64,000 bases of DNA from Flavobacterium aquidurense (GCF_001404985.1 NZ_JRLF01000014.1:372001-436000); one strand, 5' to 3'; counted from the first letter of the stretch, positions 35,310 to 44,758 are shown. Numbers and translations: made by a program. Notes: a model not told the origin generated them from the letters alone.

Positions 35310-36833
35310 ATGGAAAAAAGAAAAATTGAAATAATGGATACGACACTTCGTGATGGTGAACAAACCTCAGGAGTATCATTTTCTGCTGCAGAAAAATTAA
35401 CCATTGCGCAATTATTGTTGGAGGAATTAAATATTGATAGAATCGAAATCGCTTCTGCTCGTGTAAGCGAAGGAGAATTTCAAGCCGTAAAAGGCATTAC
35501 ATCCTGGGCAGAAGAACGAGGATATATTAACAGGATCGAAGTGCTTTCGTTTGTAGACGGTGGCGTTTCGATCGAATGGATGAAAAAAGCAGGTGCTAAA
35601 GTGCAGAATTTATTGACCAAAGGTTCAATGAATCACTTGACGCATCAATTAAAAAAAACTCCGGAACAGCACTTTTCTGAAATTGCACAAATTATCGCTT
35701 TAGCAAAAGAAAACAATATAGAAACCAACGTTTATCTGGAAGACTGGAGCAACGGAATGAGAAATTCTCCGGAATATGTTTTTCAATTTCTGGATTTTTT
35801 ATCGACTCAGCCAGTCAAAAGAATTTTATTACCTGATACTTTAGGCGTTTTGATTCCTTCATTGACTTTCGAATTCCTTTCAAAAATCAGAGCAAAATAT
35901 CCACAAATACATTTTGATTTTCATGCACATAACGATTACGACTTAAGTGTTGCCAATGTTATGGAAGCTATAAAAGCAGGCATAAACGGACTTCACGTTA
36001 CGGTAAATGGAATGGGAGAACGAGCAGGAAATGCACCTCTCGAAAGTACTGTTGCTGTTATAAATGACTACCTGCCAGAGGTAAGTATCAACATCAAGGA
36101 AACTTCTTTATATACAGTAAGTAAACTAGTCGAGACTTTTACCGGTTATAGAATTCCTGCCAATAAACCTATTGTTGGTGATAATGTTTTTACGCAAACT
36201 GCCGGAATTCATGCCGATGGTGACAATAAAAACAATTTATATTTTAATGATCTGCTTCCGGAACGCTTCGGGAGAAAACGAAAATATGCTTTAGGAAAAA
36301 CTTCTGGAAAAGCCAATATCGAAAAAAATCTTCAGGAATTAGGTTTAAAATTAAATCCGGAAGATTTGAAATTGGTCACACAAAGAATCATCGAATTAGG
36401 CGACAAAAAAGAAACTGTTACCAAAGAAGATCTTCCGTATATCATTTCAGATGTTTTGGACAGTCATACTTATCAGGACAAAATTACCATCGAATCTTAT
36501 ATATTAATACATTCTAAAGGAACACGCCCATCGACAACATTAAGTTTAAATCTTGATGGAGAAATCATAGAAGAACATGCGCAAGGTGACGGTCAGTTTG
36601 ATGCTTTTATGAATGCTTTATCTAAAATTTACAAAAGTAAAAAACTAACGCTTCCTAAATTGATTGATTATGCTGTCAGAATTCCTCCTGGAAGCAGCTC
36701 TGACGCTTTATGTGAAACAATCATAACCTGGGTAAATAATGGAAAAGAATTTAAAACACGCGGATTAGATTCAGATCAAACTGTTGCCGCAATTATTGCA
36801 ACTCAAAAAATGCTTAATGTAATTACGCAATAA
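35310..36833 (+). CDS. 2-isopropylmalate / citramalate synthase family enzyme (citramalate-like)
   Basis: The 507-residue DRE-TIM metallolyase has the catalytic TTLRDGEQT (R14, D15), the metal-binding HAHNDYDLSVAN and the VNGMGERAGNAPLES motif. It ends in a C-terminal LeuA regulatory domain ending in DQTVAAIIATQKML. By position it would be called leuA. However L79, L102, Y142 and E144 (VYLEDWSNG) match the pyruvate-pocket residues I recall for Leptospira CimA, and the central region resembles that enzyme throughout. It may therefore condense pyruvate, not 2-ketoisovalerate, with acetyl-CoA, feeding isoleucine through LeuCDB. Assignment between the two is open. Confidence 0.85.
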   Translation: MEKRKIEIMDTTLRDGEQTSGVSFSAAEKLTIAQLLLEELNIDRIEIASARVSEGEFQAVKGITSWAEERGYINRIEVLSFVDGGVSIEWMKKAGAKVQNLLTKGSMNHLTHQLKKTPEQHFSEIAQIIALAKENNIETNVYLEDWSNGMRNSPEYVFQFLDFLSTQPVKRILLPDTLGVLIPSLTFEFLSKIRAKYPQIHFDFHAHNDYDLSVANVMEAIKAGINGLHVTVNGMGERAGNAPLESTVAVINDYLPEVSINIKETSLYTVSKLVETFTGYRIPANKPIVGDNVFTQTAGIHADGDNKNNLYFNDLLPERFGRKRKYALGKTSGKANIEKNLQELGLKLNPEDLKLVTQRIIELGDKKETVTKEDLPYIISDVLDSHTYQDKITIESYILIHSKGTRPSTTLSLNLDGEIIEEHAQGDGQFDAFMNALSKIYKSKKLTLPKLIDYAVRIPPGSSSDALCETIITWVNNGKEFKTRGLDSDQTVAAIIATQKMLNVITQ

Positions 36834-36840
36834 AAGGCAC

Positions 36841-36911
36841 AAAGGTTCAAAGTTACAGAGGGAAAAAGGTTTTCTCTTTGTTGTTTTTAAACTTTGAGCC
36901 TTTGAACCTTT
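36841..36911. repeat. Palindrome of AAAGGTTCAAAG units
   Basis: AAAGGTTCAAAG (36841-36852) pairs with CTTTGAACCTTT (36900-36911), with further TTTGAACC and ACTTTGA copies on the right. It fills the spacer before leuB. Confidence 0.7.
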
Positions 36912-36948
36912 GCCACTTTGAACCTTAATAACAAACAAATATCAAAAA

Positions 36949-38010
36949 ATGAAATTTAACATAGCCCTTTTAGCAGGAGACGGAATTGGTCCTGAGGTAA
37001 TTAATGAAGCCGTAAAAGTATCTGATGCTATTGCAAAAAAATTCAATCACGAAATAACATGGACACCGGCATTAACAGGCGCTGCTGCAATTGATGCAGT
37101 TGGAGTTCCTTATCCGGATGAAACGCACGAAGTTTGCATGAAAGCCGATGCTGTTTTATTTGGAGCAATTGGTCATCCAAAATACGATAACGATCCTAGT
37201 GCACCAGTTCGTCCGGAGCAAGGATTATTATTGATGCGTAAAAAATTAGGATTGTTTGCAAACGTACGTCCTACTTTTACTTTCCCTTCTTTAATTGACA
37301 ACTCTCCATTAAAAAGAGAAAGAATTGAAGGAACAGATTTAGTATTCTTAAGAGAATTAACTGGAGGAATCTACTTTGGAGAAAAAGGAAGAAGAGACGA
37401 CGGAGAAACTGCTTTCGACAATTGTGTCTATACAAGAGCCGAAGTACAGCGTTTAGCTAAAAAAGGTTTTGAACTTGCAATGACACGTAGCAAAAAATTA
37501 TGTTGCGTTGATAAAGCGAATGTTCTTGAAACTTCTCGTTTATGGAGAGAAACAGTTCAGGCAATGGAAAAAGACTATCCTGAAGTTACCGTTTCTTACG
37601 AATTTGTAGATGCAGTTGCAATGCGTTTGGTTCAATGGCCAAACTCCTATGATGTTTTGATTACTGAAAATTTATTTGGAGATATTTTAACGGATGAAGC
37701 TTCTGTAATTTCAGGTTCAATGGGATTAATGCCATCTGCTTCTGTAGGAGAGCACACTTCTTTATATGAACCAATTCACGGATCTTATCCACAGGCAACA
37801 GGATTAAATATTGCTAACCCATTAGCGACTATTTTATCTGCAGCAATGATGTTCGAAGATGCTTTTGGACTAAAAGATGAAGCCGAAGCCATCAGAGCAG
37901 TTGTAAACAAATCATTAGAACAAGGAGTTGTCACAGAAGATTTAGCCGTAAAAGGATCTAAAGCATACAAAACCAGCGAAGTTGGAGACTGGCTTGTAGC
38001 GAACTTATAA
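36949..38010 (+). CDS. leuB: 3-isopropylmalate dehydrogenase
   Basis: The 353-residue beta-decarboxylating dehydrogenase has GDGIGPEV at the start, the LLLMRKKLGLFANVRP region and the arginine-containing substrate loop. The metal-site stretch NLFGDILTDEASVISGSMGLMPSAS and the NAD loop HGSYPQATGLNIANPLATILSAAMM follow. It oxidises 3-isopropylmalate to 2-ketoisocaproate, and 3-methylmalate if the neighbouring synthase makes citramalate. Last gene of the cluster. A palindrome and a terminator follow. Confidence 0.97.
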   Translation: MKFNIALLAGDGIGPEVINEAVKVSDAIAKKFNHEITWTPALTGAAAIDAVGVPYPDETHEVCMKADAVLFGAIGHPKYDNDPSAPVRPEQGLLLMRKKLGLFANVRPTFTFPSLIDNSPLKRERIEGTDLVFLRELTGGIYFGEKGRRDDGETAFDNCVYTRAEVQRLAKKGFELAMTRSKKLCCVDKANVLETSRLWRETVQAMEKDYPEVTVSYEFVDAVAMRLVQWPNSYDVLITENLFGDILTDEASVISGSMGLMPSASVGEHTSLYEPIHGSYPQATGLNIANPLATILSAAMMFEDAFGLKDEAEAIRAVVNKSLEQGVVTEDLAVKGSKAYKTSEVGDWLVANL

Positions 38011-38032
38011 TTTATTTTGTTTCAAGTTTTAT

Positions 38033-38093
38033 TTTGTTTCAGGTTTCAGGTTGTTGGAACGTGAAACAAATTAAAACTGAAACCTGAAACAAA
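38033..38093. repeat. Perfect 17-bp inverted repeat of GTTTCAGG units
   Basis: Bases 38033-38049 (TTTGTTTCAGGTTTCAG) and 38077-38093 are perfectly complementary around a 27-nt loop. It lies downstream of leuB, ahead of the ordinary terminator. Confidence 0.8.
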
Positions 38094-38107
38094 TTTTACT
38101 GCATAAA

Positions 38108-38137
38108 AAAAGGGATCAACTTACGTTGATCCCTTTT
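38108..38137. terminator. Bidirectional terminator
   Basis: AAAAGGGATCAAC (38108-38120) pairs with GTTGATCCCTTTT (38125-38137). It separates leuB from the convergent RRM gene. Confidence 0.9.
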
Positions 38138-38156
38138 ATATATTTAGAAAAAAATA

Positions 38157-38516
38157 TTAATATCCTCCTCTGTTACCACCACGGTCATTTCCACCACGGC
38201 TGTTTCCTCCACCATAACCACCGCGTGAATCTCCACCACGACTGTTATTGTTGAAGCTTCTTCTTTCGCCTTCTGGTTTCGGTTCAGATTTATTAACCAC
38301 AATTGCACGACCTTGAACAGTAGCTCCGTTCAATTCATCAATTGCTTTTTGAGCTTCAGCATCGTTTGGCATCTCAACAAAACCAAAACCTTTGCTTCTT
38401 CCTGTAAATTTATCAGTAATGATCTTAACTGAATCTACTGCTCCGTAAGCCTCGAAAGACTCTCTTAAATCTGCTTCCTCAATACTGAATGGAAGGCTTC
38501 CAACAAAAATGTTCAT
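38157..38516 (-). CDS. RNA-binding protein, RRM domain with RGG tail
   Basis: The 119-residue protein has one RRM (about 1-82), with RNP2 NIFVGSLP at the N terminus and RNP1 RSKGFGFVEM near 45-54. A Gly/Arg/Asn tail of RGG-like repeats (GGDSRGGYGGG and similar) follows. Such small RRM proteins are abundant in Bacteroidota and cyanobacteria and bind single-stranded RNA as chaperones or regulators. Bacteroidota lack Hfq in many lineages, so a post-transcriptional role is plausible. Single-gene unit. Confidence 0.95.
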   Translation of the reverse strand: MNIFVGSLPFSIEEADLRESFEAYGAVDSVKIITDKFTGRSKGFGFVEMPNDAEAQKAIDELNGATVQGRAIVVNKSEPKPEGERRSFNNNSRGGDSRGGYGGGNSRGGNDRGGNRGGY

Positions 38517-38648
38517 ATGTACTTATTTATAATAATATAGCAAATGTAGTCTTATTTTTCTGTAATCTACTATATATTAGTTTATTTATGTTTTTATTTA
38601 GATTTAAAAAAATAAAAACCAAACAATTGTAAATGAAAAACTTAATTC

Positions 38649-39131
38649 TTAGTAGTTGGAAGTAATATTAACCGGAATTTTATAAAAAACTCCTTCTGTA
38701 AAATTAATCTCAGGCTTTGCGACATTTCCTTTGTCAACATTTATTGCTTTAAATTTAAATGTTCCCGAGATAGTTTTCGTTTCAGTATTAAATTCTGTTA
38801 CTGTAATTTGCCCGCTGCCTGTATTTTCTCCTGTTGTAAATTCTTCTGATTGTGCAGGAAGAGTATTGGAATACGCCGCTGTTGTTATATTGTCAATACC
38901 TAATATATATGTCTTTTGAGTAGGATATGGCATCTTAAAAGTTACTTTTTCGAAACCTAAAGCACTTTCGATAATAAATTCTCCATTTGTAGTTGTATAA
39001 GCATTGTAACTCTGAGCCCTCCAAAAATTATTATCTTTTAAACCCTGAAATGCCGGATTATTGAATTTTATATCTTCAGTACAAGATATAAATAAAACGA
39101 TAGTCATTAACAGACAGAAATATTTCTTCAT
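38649..39131 (-). CDS. Putative lipoprotein, possibly DUF6252
   Basis: The ATG at 39131 gives 160 residues with a lipoprotein signal (MKKYFCLLMTIVLFISC, Cys17 lipidated). The longer start at 39206 would bury the signal. The mature part is a beta-sandwich-like small domain (NNFWRAQSYNAYTTTNGEF, then FEKVTFKMPYP). The pattern recalls the DUF6252 lipoproteins of flavobacteria, from memory only. It is divergent from rpsP and has no informative neighbour. Confidence 0.7.
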   Translation of the reverse strand: MKKYFCLLMTIVLFISCTEDIKFNNPAFQGLKDNNFWRAQSYNAYTTTNGEFIIESALGFEKVTFKMPYPTQKTYILGIDNITTAAYSNTLPAQSEEFTTGENTGSGQITVTEFNTETKTISGTFKFKAINVDKGNVAKPEINFTEGVFYKIPVNITSNY

Positions 39132-39263
39132 AAAGTATTGAATTTGAGGTAAAAAAACCGCATTTAATCTAAATATGTAAAACCGAAAAGCCTTAAAAAA
39201 CTGCAAAAAATCATCTCAAACATATTTAATAAAGTTTGGAACGGATAATTCATAAAAAAATTA

Positions 39264-39271
39264 TATCTTTG
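39264..39271 (+). promoter_or_regulatory. -7 promoter element of rpsP
   Basis: TATCTTTG fits TAnnTTTG, 49 bp before the rpsP ATG. A TTTG at 39235-39238 is a possible -33 element but its spacing (25 bp) is long. Confidence 0.55.
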
Positions 39272-39320
39272 CGCCCTTAATTAACAGAGGTCGAGTACCT
39301 CAAAATTTAATCATAAGATT

Positions 39321-39884
39321 ATGTCAGTAAAAATTAGATTACAAAGACACGGTAAAAAAGGAAAACCTTTTTACTGGGTTGTAGCTGCAGATGCACGCTC
39401 AAAAAGAGATGGTAAATACTTAGAGAAAATCGGTACTTACAATCCAAACACTAACCCGGCAACTATCGATTTAAACCTTGATAGTGCAGTTAAATGGTTA
39501 CACAATGGTGCACAACCAACTGATACTGCAAGAGCAATTCTTTCTTACAAAGGAGCTTTATTGAAACACCACCTTGATGGAGGTATTCGTAAAGGTGCTT
39601 TAACTCAAGAGCAAGCTGATGCTAAATTATCTGCTTGGTTAGATGCTAAAGCTGGAAAAGTTGATGCTAAAAAAGACGGTTTAACAAAAGCGCAAGCTGA
39701 TGCTAAAGCTAAAGCTTTTAAAGCAGAACAAGAAGTTAACGCTAAACGTTTAGCTGCTGCAGCTCAGGCTGAAGCTGATGCTATCGCTGCTGCGACTCCT
39801 GCAGCTGAAGAAGTTGCTGAAGTTGAAGAATCAACTGAAGAAGCTCCTGCTGCTGAAGAAAATAACGAAACAACTGAAGCATAA
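39321..39884 (+). CDS. rpsP: 30S ribosomal protein S16 with long C-terminal extension
   Basis: The first ~85 residues are canonical S16 (VKIRLQRHGKKGKPFYWVV, DARSKRDGKYLEKIGTYNPN). The remaining ~100 residues form an Ala/Lys/Glu-rich helical tail, giving 187 residues against about 80-90 in Escherichia coli. This tail is typical of Bacteroidota S16. It helps assemble the small subunit body. rimM follows 15 bp later, so the two are co-transcribed as in most bacteria. Confidence 0.98.
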   Translation: MSVKIRLQRHGKKGKPFYWVVAADARSKRDGKYLEKIGTYNPNTNPATIDLNLDSAVKWLHNGAQPTDTARAILSYKGALLKHHLDGGIRKGALTQEQADAKLSAWLDAKAGKVDAKKDGLTKAQADAKAKAFKAEQEVNAKRLAAAAQAEADAIAAATPAAEEVAEVEESTEEAPAAEENNETTEA

Positions 39885-39899
39885 TTATATTTAGCGAGA

Positions 39900-40424
39900 A
39901 TGCGTAAAGAAGAATGTTTTTATTTAGGTAAAATCGCTAAAAAATTTAGTTTCAAAGGTGAAGTTCTGGCTTATTTAGACACGGACGAACCTGAGTTATA
40001 CGAAAATCTGGAATCAGTGTTTATTGAATGCAATAAACACTTGGTTCCTTTTTTTATTGAAAAAAGCTCATTGCACAAAAACGATTTTCTTAGAATTCGT
40101 TTTGAAGACATGAATACCGAAGAAGATGCAGATGCTATTATGGGTAATTCCATTTATCTCCCTCTAAATATGTTACCAAAACTTAGTGGTAACAAATTTT
40201 ATTTCCACGAAGTTATCGGTTTTGAAATCGAAGATCAACGCGTGGGTGTTTTTGGCAAAATCGTTGCCGTGAATGATACTACCGCACAACCTTTATTTGA
40301 AGTTTTAAATGGTGAAGTAGAAATGTTGATTCCGATGATCGATCATTTCCTTGTAAAAATTGACCGCGAAAATAAAAAAGTGATCATGAATTTACCTGAA
40401 GGATTGATAGAGATGTATCTTTAA
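39900..40424 (+). CDS. rimM: Ribosome maturation factor RimM
   Basis: The 174-residue protein has the RimM N-terminal beta-barrel (LGKIAKKFSFKGEVLAYLDTD) and a C-terminal PRC-barrel (FYFHEVIGFEIEDQRVGVFGKI, then LFEVLNGEVEMLIPMI). It assists 30S head assembly and binds S19. The rpsP-rimM order is conserved. The common trmD-rplS continuation is missing: a tRNA methyltransferase of another family follows. Confidence 0.95.
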   Translation: MRKEECFYLGKIAKKFSFKGEVLAYLDTDEPELYENLESVFIECNKHLVPFFIEKSSLHKNDFLRIRFEDMNTEEDADAIMGNSIYLPLNMLPKLSGNKFYFHEVIGFEIEDQRVGVFGKIVAVNDTTAQPLFEVLNGEVEMLIPMIDHFLVKIDRENKKVIMNLPEGLIEMYL

Positions 40425-40514
40425 TTAAATCTTAGACTTCTTAGATTATTGGATTTTTAGATTATATTTAATTTGTAAAAAATTCAATTGTTAACCTATT
40501 AATCATAAATCAAA

Positions 40515-41222
40515 ATGTTTCAGTTTAAGCAATTTTTAGTTGCACAAGATCGCTGCGCCATGAAAGTAGGAACAGATGGTGTTTTATTAGGCGCATGGGC
40601 TCCAGTAAATCACAATCCGTTTAGTATTTTAGACATTGGTGCAGGAACGGGAATCATCGCTTTGATGCTTGCCCAGCGAACTCATGCTGAACAGATTGAT
40701 GCTCTTGAGATTGACGAAGAAGCTTATGAACAAGCAGTTGATAATTTCGAGAACTCTCCATGGGGCGACCGCTTATTTTGTTTTCATGCTGGTTTAGATG
40801 AGTTTATCGAAGAACCGGAAGACGAATATGACTTGATTGTTTCAAACCCTCCTTTTTACGCTGAAGATTATAAAACTGAAAACGAACAGCGTGATTTAGC
40901 ACGTTTTCAAGATGCAATGCCTTTTGAGGAACTAATCGAAGCTGCTGATTTATTACTTTCTGAAAATGGAATATTTGCCGTGATTCTTCCATTTAAAGAA
41001 GAAAAAAACTTTATTGCTTTAGCAAAAGAATCCGAATTATATCCAATAAAAATCACTCGTGTAAAAGGAAATTCAACATCTGCAATAAAACGCACTTTAT
41101 TGGCTTTTAGCCGAAATGAAAATCCAGAACCTGAAATCGATGAATTGATTATCGAAATCGACAGGCATGTTTACACTCCGGAATATATAGAATTGACCAG
41201 GGAATTTTATCTAAAATTTTAA
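40515..41222 (+). CDS. tRNA1(Val) A37 N6-methyltransferase (TrmN6/YfiC family)
   Basis: The 235-residue SAM-dependent methyltransferase has motif I ILDIGAGTGIIALMLAQR and the adenine-N6 catalytic motif NPPF (LIVSNPPFYAEDYKTEN). The opening FQFKQFLVAQDRCAMKVGTDGVLLGAWA is characteristic of the YfiC family. It should methylate A37 of tRNA-Val. It lies 90 bp after rimM on the same strand. Its stop overlaps the stop of the convergent HlyD gene by 4 nt, so there is no intergenic terminator between them. Confidence 0.92.
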   Translation: MFQFKQFLVAQDRCAMKVGTDGVLLGAWAPVNHNPFSILDIGAGTGIIALMLAQRTHAEQIDALEIDEEAYEQAVDNFENSPWGDRLFCFHAGLDEFIEEPEDEYDLIVSNPPFYAEDYKTENEQRDLARFQDAMPFEELIEAADLLLSENGIFAVILPFKEEKNFIALAKESELYPIKITRVKGNSTSAIKRTLLAFSRNENPEPEIDELIIEIDRHVYTPEYIELTREFYLKF

Positions 41223-42511
41223 ACCTGTTCAAAGATACTTTTGAACTGATATAGGATTCTTTCGATTAATCTCAGGTCTTCGGTTACGATTTCTGCACTT
41301 CCTTTCATTTCCTGCTGGAATACGATTTGTTTTTTATAGGAGGTCTGCAGTCCGTTTGGCAGGGCCACATCCAGTAATAAATTCCCATCTTTATCCGGAA
41401 TCAACGAAATGTTTCTGATTCTGCCTTTTAATACCCCAAATTCTCGATCCGGAAAATTGGCCAGCCTGATGTTGACTACCTGACCTACTTTTATTTTACC
41501 TGAATTCAGAGCCGGGGCTTTTACTTTGCCCACAAACCCATTTTTGGTGTCGGGAATAATCGAGAAAACATTATCACCAATATTTATGGTTTGGTTTTCT
41601 GTCCAAACCTGCAAGAAAGTAACCACTCCGCTAACAGATGATTTTAAGGCATAAGCCAATTCCCAATCTTTTATTACTTTTTTTAACTGATAGAAAGATT
41701 GCGCCATATTTCTTCCCAGCGTAACTTCTTCTTTAGTGCCACTTATTTGCGTATTCTGACTTAATTTTGAATTATCAATCAAAGAAGACCTTAACTGAGA
41801 AATAGACGTCAGGAGGCTTTTATAATTCTTTTGCGCCTGAAGATATCCAAGCTTTTTAGCTTCCATTTCCTGTGCCGAAATAATCCCTTTATTGAAAAGG
41901 GTTTCAAAACGGGCAATTTCATTTTTCTGAAGCTGCAGTTCGCTTTCGTTGATTACTTTTTGCTGCTGCAGGATTTCGAGTCTTTCCTTAATCTGGATTT
42001 TTTCAGAAACCTGTGCCCTGTTCTCAACTTCAAAAGGCTGCAGATTCTTGTTTAGCTGTTCTGCCTGATAATCTTTCTGGAAAACAGCAAAAGCGCTTTC
42101 AATTTCTCCTAATTGTGCATTCTTTAGCAAACCAAAAGGAAAATCAGTCTTCGGATTGTTGATATTATAAGCATCAACGATTTTCTTTAATAGAAAAACA
42201 TCTTTATAATTGGCTGTATTTTCGATAATGGCCAGTGTACTGTTTTTTGAAACTACCGATTTGTCCTTTACCAAAATTGCCTCTATGCGACCAGATGATT
42301 TTGAAACAATTTTCTCCGGAGGAATATTGGTGGTAATGACAATCTGGGTATTTACAACATCGGGATATTTGATGAACCAGGATACAAAAAACAGCATGAA
42401 GATAATTACGAAGATCAAAACCGTTCCCCAACGTATCATCCAGTGTGGTACTTTGGTGAGAATGTCCTGAACTTCTTCACTTCTTAATTCAAATGCGGTA
42501 TCTTCAGCCAT
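41219..42511 (-). CDS. HlyD-family adaptor of the peptide exporter
   Basis: The 430-residue membrane-fusion protein has one N-terminal transmembrane helix (about 27-50). A lipoyl half-motif, a long coiled-coil hairpin (about 130-270) and a second lipoyl/beta-barrel domain follow. It starts 3 bp after the ABC transporter stop, so the two form one operon and one transport complex. It should connect the peptidase-containing transporter with an outer-membrane TolC-like channel encoded elsewhere. Family resemblance is to bacteriocin/peptide secretion adaptors. Confidence 0.93.
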   Translation of the reverse strand: MAEDTAFELRSEEVQDILTKVPHWMIRWGTVLIFVIIFMLFFVSWFIKYPDVVNTQIVITTNIPPEKIVSKSSGRIEAILVKDKSVVSKNSTLAIIENTANYKDVFLLKKIVDAYNINNPKTDFPFGLLKNAQLGEIESAFAVFQKDYQAEQLNKNLQPFEVENRAQVSEKIQIKERLEILQQQKVINESELQLQKNEIARFETLFNKGIISAQEMEAKKLGYLQAQKNYKSLLTSISQLRSSLIDNSKLSQNTQISGTKEEVTLGRNMAQSFYQLKKVIKDWELAYALKSSVSGVVTFLQVWTENQTINIGDNVFSIIPDTKNGFVGKVKAPALNSGKIKVGQVVNIRLANFPDREFGVLKGRIRNISLIPDKDGNLLLDVALPNGLQTSYKKQIVFQQEMKGSAEIVTEDLRLIERILYQFKSIFEQV

Positions 42512-42514
42512 GAT

Positions 42515-44707
42515 TTAATTTCCTAATTGTAATTGATTTTTTACCAGTTCAAAATAATTCCCTTTTTGCTCTACCAATGCCGAATGGTTTCCTATTTCTA
42601 TAATTTTCCCCTTGTCCAGAACCACAATCTGATCTGCATTCATAACGGTGCTTAATCGGTGTGCAATCACCACAACCGTTTTCTCCTTAAAGAAAATATC
42701 GAGTTTTTGCATAATCTCTTTTTCATTATTGGCATCTAAGGCTGAGGTAGCTTCATCAAAAAATAATATTTCAGGGTTTTTATAAACAGCCCTTGCAATA
42801 AGGAGCCGTTGTTTCTGTCCGGTACTCATTCCTACTCCCTCAGCGCCAATTTTGGTATTATAACCAAGAGGCAAACCACTGATATATTCTTTTATATTGG
42901 CCACATCCGATGCATAAACCAATCGTTCCTTATCAACTTTATCCACCCCAATGGCAATATTATTTGCAATGGTATCACTAAAGATAAAACCTTCCTGCAT
43001 CACAGCCCCAATATTGGAGCGCCAGGCTTTTTGTGAAATGTTTTTCAACTGTGTATTGCCTATGGTTACTTCTCCCTTTTCAGGCTCATAAAACTTAAGG
43101 AGAAGTTTCATAAGCGTTGTTTTTCCGCTTCCGCTAACCCCTACAATTGCGGTTACTTTATTGGCCGGAATCTTTAAGGTTAAATTATCCAGAACAGGAA
43201 CATCAGAACCCAGATATCGATACGAAAGCTCCTTTATATCAATATCTGAATCATAGGGTACATCACTGGTTTGATGAATTTCCTGCTGGGTTTCATCTTC
43301 TTTCTCATGAATTTCAGACAATCTGGCCAATGAGATTTTAGCATCCTGAAGGTCTCTCACAAAGGTAATAAGCTGAATAATGGGTCCGTTTAAACTCCCG
43401 GCAATCGAATTTATCGCCAGCATCATTCCAAGAGTGATAGAACCATCGATTACCAGTTTAGCAGAGAGAAAGGTGATGAAAATATTTTTTAACTCATTGA
43501 TTACAGAAGAACCAATGGTTTGTGTCTGTTCTAAAACAAGTCCTTTTATCGAAACCCTGAAAAGTCTTGCCTGAACATATTCCCAACCCCAGCGTTTTTG
43601 TTTCTCGGCATTGTGAAGCTTAATTTCCTGCATTCCGTTAATAAGTTCCATTACTTTGTTCTGCTCCTGAGAAACCTCTGCAAAGCGCTTGTAATCTAAA
43701 ACTTCCCTACGTTTTAAAAACAAGGTTATCCATACAAAATAGAGTATGCTGCCGGCAAAAAAAACAAAAAAGATCTGCAAATTAAAATAAGCCAGAACAC
43801 CTCCCAAAACAAACATATTGATGACAGAGAACAAAACACTTAATGAGGATGTGGTTAAAATGCGTTCAATCCTGCGGTGATCATTGATACGCTGCATAAT
43901 ATCTCCGGTCATTCGCACATCAAAAAAGGAAATGGGCAGGTTCATTAATTTGATGAAGAAATCTGAAATAAGCGAAATATTAATCCGGGTAGAAAGATGC
44001 AGCAATATCCAGCTCCTGATGAGTTCGAGTCCTGTTCTTCCGGCAAAAAGAAATAATTGTGCAAAAAGAATCAGGTAAATAAATTGCAGGTTCTGGTTTT
44101 GAATACCAACATCGACAATACTTTGGGTTAGGAAAGGGGCAATCAATTGCAATAAACTACCGGCCAGCAAACCAATGCTAAGCTGTATTAGAAATGATTT
44201 GTATCGCAATACGTATTGCGACAATAATTTAAAGCCCAGGCCGCTATTTTCTTCCTTGTCAAATTCAGACTGAAAAAACTTTGGTGAGGCTTCCATCAAT
44301 AAAGCAACCCCTTCCTGAGTAGAATCATCTGCATTGTTTCCAATCCAAAATTTAAGAAAATCCTCTTTGTTATATTCAATTAAACCAAAGGCGGGATCCG
44401 AGATATAATAGGTGTCTTTTTTAATTTTATAAAGAACAACATAATGATTTTTATTCCAATGCAGAATACAAGGCAATGGCGCTTCTTTTAAGCGCTCCAG
44501 ATTTAATTTTACCCCTAAGGTCCTAAAACCAATTTTCTCTGCTGCATCACTCAAAAAAAGCAAGTTACTTCCTTCACGAGTTGTTTCGCTAATGTCCCTC
44601 AACTCCTGAATCTGGATTGTTTTGCCGTAATGTTTAGCTATAATCTTTAAACATGTAGGACCGCAATCCTTATAATCTGCTTGCTTATAATTGGTAAATT
44701 TTTTCAA
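42515..44707 (-). CDS. Peptidase-containing ABC transporter for double-glycine peptides (PCAT)
   Basis: The 730-residue protein has an N-terminal C39 cysteine peptidase with C15 (DCGPTC), H88 (NKNHYVV), D104 (SDPAFG) and oxyanion Q9. A six-helix transporter domain (about 170-450) and an ATPase follow, with Walker A GVSGSGKT, signature STGQKQR and Walker B ILFFDEATSALD. It should cut leaders after Gly-Gly and export the cores. The start is TTG at 44707: a stop codon lies three codons upstream with no ATG between. A TATTTTTG box (44766-44759) fits a transcript start about 45 nt upstream. Likely substrates are the peptides at 46408 and 48509-48972. Confidence 0.95.
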   Translation of the reverse strand: MKKFTNYKQADYKDCGPTCLKIIAKHYGKTIQIQELRDISETTREGSNLLFLSDAAEKIGFRTLGVKLNLERLKEAPLPCILHWNKNHYVVLYKIKKDTYYISDPAFGLIEYNKEDFLKFWIGNNADDSTQEGVALLMEASPKFFQSEFDKEENSGLGFKLLSQYVLRYKSFLIQLSIGLLAGSLLQLIAPFLTQSIVDVGIQNQNLQFIYLILFAQLFLFAGRTGLELIRSWILLHLSTRINISLISDFFIKLMNLPISFFDVRMTGDIMQRINDHRRIERILTTSSLSVLFSVINMFVLGGVLAYFNLQIFFVFFAGSILYFVWITLFLKRREVLDYKRFAEVSQEQNKVMELINGMQEIKLHNAEKQKRWGWEYVQARLFRVSIKGLVLEQTQTIGSSVINELKNIFITFLSAKLVIDGSITLGMMLAINSIAGSLNGPIIQLITFVRDLQDAKISLARLSEIHEKEDETQQEIHQTSDVPYDSDIDIKELSYRYLGSDVPVLDNLTLKIPANKVTAIVGVSGSGKTTLMKLLLKFYEPEKGEVTIGNTQLKNISQKAWRSNIGAVMQEGFIFSDTIANNIAIGVDKVDKERLVYASDVANIKEYISGLPLGYNTKIGAEGVGMSTGQKQRLLIARAVYKNPEILFFDEATSALDANNEKEIMQKLDIFFKEKTVVVIAHRLSTVMNADQIVVLDKGKIIEIGNHSALVEQKGNYFELVKNQLQLGN

Positions 44708-44758
44708 TTCAATTTAAAGTTAAATCATTATGCAATAGTATTAATATCTTATGTCTTA

